Below, piece by piece: positions 54,001 to 54,346 of a stretch of 54,346 nt of DNA. The position numbers were made by a program, and so were the translations under genes. Origin of the DNA: CAZNPH01 sp964574985 (GTDB taxonomy: Bacteria > Bacteroidota > Bacteroidia > Bacteroidales > SM23-62); the NCBI GenBank assembly GCA_964574985.1, contig CAZNPH010000024.1, positions 1-54,346 on the forward strand, in the 5' to 3' direction. Each line of letters begins with the position of its first letter. The stretch's first letter is position 1. The notes under the pieces were generated by a model. The model had not been told where the DNA came from. It worked only from the letters and a program-made list of their open reading frames with translations, and searched no databases.

Positions 54001-54293
54001 CTGACCTCTTCCTCCAGTTGAACATTGATCGTAGTCTGTCCGGCCACGGCAACTTCCTCGGTGCCATAACCGACATACGAAAACACAAGCGTAGCGTCCT
54101 CGGGAACCGTGATCCGGTAGTTGCCATCCAGGTCGGTGACCGTACCGGAAGTGGTCCCCTTGATCTGCACCGTGGCACCGATCAGCGGATTGCCATTCTC
54201 CGCATCGGTCACGGTGCCCGTTACGGTTTGCTGTGCATACACAAAAACGCTACACAACAAACCCACTAAAAAAGTAAACAGTACTTTTTTCGT
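51036..54293 (-). CDS. SusC/RagA-family TonB-dependent transporter
   Basis: Outer-membrane TonB-dependent importer, about 1085 residues. After the signal peptide comes a carboxypeptidase-D-like domain (TVTGTVTDAENGNPLIGATV), the plug with IVVIGYGTRQKKDVTTSIS and SVLKDASAAAIYGVRASNGVILITTKKG, and a long barrel ending VGLNVDF. The start is unusual. GTG at 54266 leaves only a stub of signal peptide, while an in-frame ACG at 54291-54293 gives a complete one (M/T-KKVLFTFLVGLLCSVFVYAQ). An in-frame stop lies three codons further up, so no ATG is available; the coordinates here use ACG. It forms a complex with the downstream SusD and imports a glycan presumably linked to the sulfatase/GH106 genes. 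Confidence 0.92.
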   Translation of the reverse strand, partial: TKKVLFTFLVGLLCSVFVYAQQTVTGTVTDAENGNPLIGATVQIKGTTSGTVTDLDGNYRITVPEDATLVFSYVGYGTEEVAVAGQTTINVQLEEEVRELEEIVVIGYGTRQKKDVTTSISTVDSREITESIGMSPELAMQGRMTGVHISAEGGDPTKRPTIRIRGVNTWGVASPLYVIDGVPITEFGSGYEGQESVNRNLRSEMNIMTLINPNDIASISVLKDASAAAIYGVRASNGVILITTKKGKAGRPRVSLDARYGVSNLTARYDMLNVDQHVALYKEAFVNNPAETANMPSEFDPTSPDYLGDMPTIYWQDKVVQDNALDQDYSLQVSGGNEAITYFLSAGYSYQEGVYVKNFLERYSLSSNVDARISEKIHAGLNYKFGYTDARTGISDRLTLGTAASMPPWQPIYDPDGPGGYAAVIDTSYDAAGNFVADLKYGVETNKNQIAIEDFRERSRNLMRHIGNAYVEIEPIEGLKFKGSVMADWYLNKNESFSNVTYQMFNITPSDPLDLAEEGVDDTKGDYGQRHTTNYNLIKEFTINYNRSFGEHNVDLVLNAMDQQYGFTGIGGSTEYVPVDDPLYWTVTAPEREWLGAETFRDRYALQGYMGRLSYNYANKYYLDATVRRDGTSRFAPETRWGWFPSFSAAWRVTAEPFMQGLTWMNDLKLRAGWGQLGNQETMNFPHLSTTWNRGGTSFGSDPNARYPGAMGYFQGTVVIDKFTNKDLKWETTTTLNLGFDAFMFNGLEWSLEYYNKLTDGILQQSKIPASGGFDWVGHRPTETKDPAVNIASVVNSGIETTLGYRGSVGDFRYYVGGNLTTVHNEVKEMFQDAPIMGYIQSGNIDASRRIEVGYPINFIYGYKWGGIFQTQAEVDEWQSQLTDLNVSSQSPGDMYFKDIRGGPTEEYEYYNPNPDDTVVNSYDRAMIGSGLPGYFYGFNVSMNWKGFDFSVFFQGVGDIDKVHPLKGWMSMSSLGHSQVTEVLNRWTPENPSTTMPRAVRADPAGNNRLSDYWIVKGDYLRLGTVRLGYSLPQQFHDWTGISNNLRIWIGGNNLLTISDWPGLDPESEQRPTPKTFLVGLNVDF

Positions 54294-54311
54294 AACTGTT
54301 TAGCTGGTATC

Positions 54312-54341
54312 CAAAAATAAGGAAAAACCTGGGGTTATCAA
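54312..54341 (-). promoter_or_regulatory. Promoter of susC-susD
   Basis: On the minus strand TTG (54341-54339), 19 bp, then TATTTTTG (54319-54312) match the Bacteroidetes TTG-N19-TAnnTTTG consensus. Transcription should begin about 54300-54306, leaving only roughly 10-15 nt before the ACG codon. Confidence 0.7.
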
Positions 54342-54346
54342 CATTT

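Overview
The window looks like a chromosomal segment of an anaerobic or facultative, glycan-degrading member of the Bacteroidota (Bacteroidales/Marinilabiliales-like; the family is a guess). Evidence: a SusC/SusD pair, sulfatases next to a GH106-type hydrolase, Wzi-type and SLBB-type capsule proteins, a DUF2723 protein, the Bacteroidetes rplM-rpsI-rpsB-tsf order, and promoters of the TTG-N19-TAnnTTTG type.

Layout. (1) 1-15.3 kb, minus strand: a surface-polysaccharide locus. Reading downstream: DUF2723 glycosyltransferase, NodB deacetylase, Wzi-like protein, full-length SLBB export protein, a 5'-truncated SLBB paralogue, Wzz-like chain-length protein, Wzx-like flippase, a damaged IS110-family element and two overlapping sulfotransferases. 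The last ~5.7 kb (positions 1-5760) is visibly AT-rich and looks imported. (2) 15.4-18.7 kb: an outer-membrane barrel of unknown function, a 3-methyladenine DNA glycosylase and an O-antigen-ligase-like protein. (3) 18.7-28.7 kb: housekeeping genes rplM-rpsI-rpsB-tsf (+), then frr, pyrH, tRNA-Leu(CAA) and dxs (-), with a fucose-isomerase-fold enzyme and a wrecked transketolase/aldo-keto-reductase chimera between tsf and frr, then an OmpA-like protein (+). (4) 28.7-45.9 kb, plus strand: radical SAM/SPASM protein, exported Gfo/Idh/MocA protein, dCMP deaminase, S41 protease, an exported arabinose-isomerase-fold protein, Ser-type sulfatase, GH106-like hydrolase, Cys-type sulfatase, a second GH106-like gene broken by several deletions, and a membrane/spermidine-synthase-like fusion. 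(5) 45.9-54.3 kb, minus strand: carB, then SusD and SusC, with the susC promoter at the window edge.

How the genes work together: regions 4 and 5 read as a polysaccharide-utilisation locus for a sulfated, probably rhamnose-containing glycan (SusCD import, desulfation, GH106 cleavage, sugar isomerisation/oxidation). The 5' part makes and exports a possibly sulfated surface glycan.

The most unusual signals: (a) a ~167-bp intergenic repeat in three copies, with strong inverted-repeat structure and one compensatory base-pair change, two copies bracketing the intact GH106 gene; (b) several unrelated genes broken by internal deletions, two of whose joints are ~11-bp stretches that read correctly in both the left and the right reading frame; (c) a sugar isomerase-fold protein with a signal peptide; (d) a SusC gene whose only start giving a complete signal peptide is ACG, just downstream of a near-perfect promoter. 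All family calls are from recognising sequence motifs by eye; no search was run.
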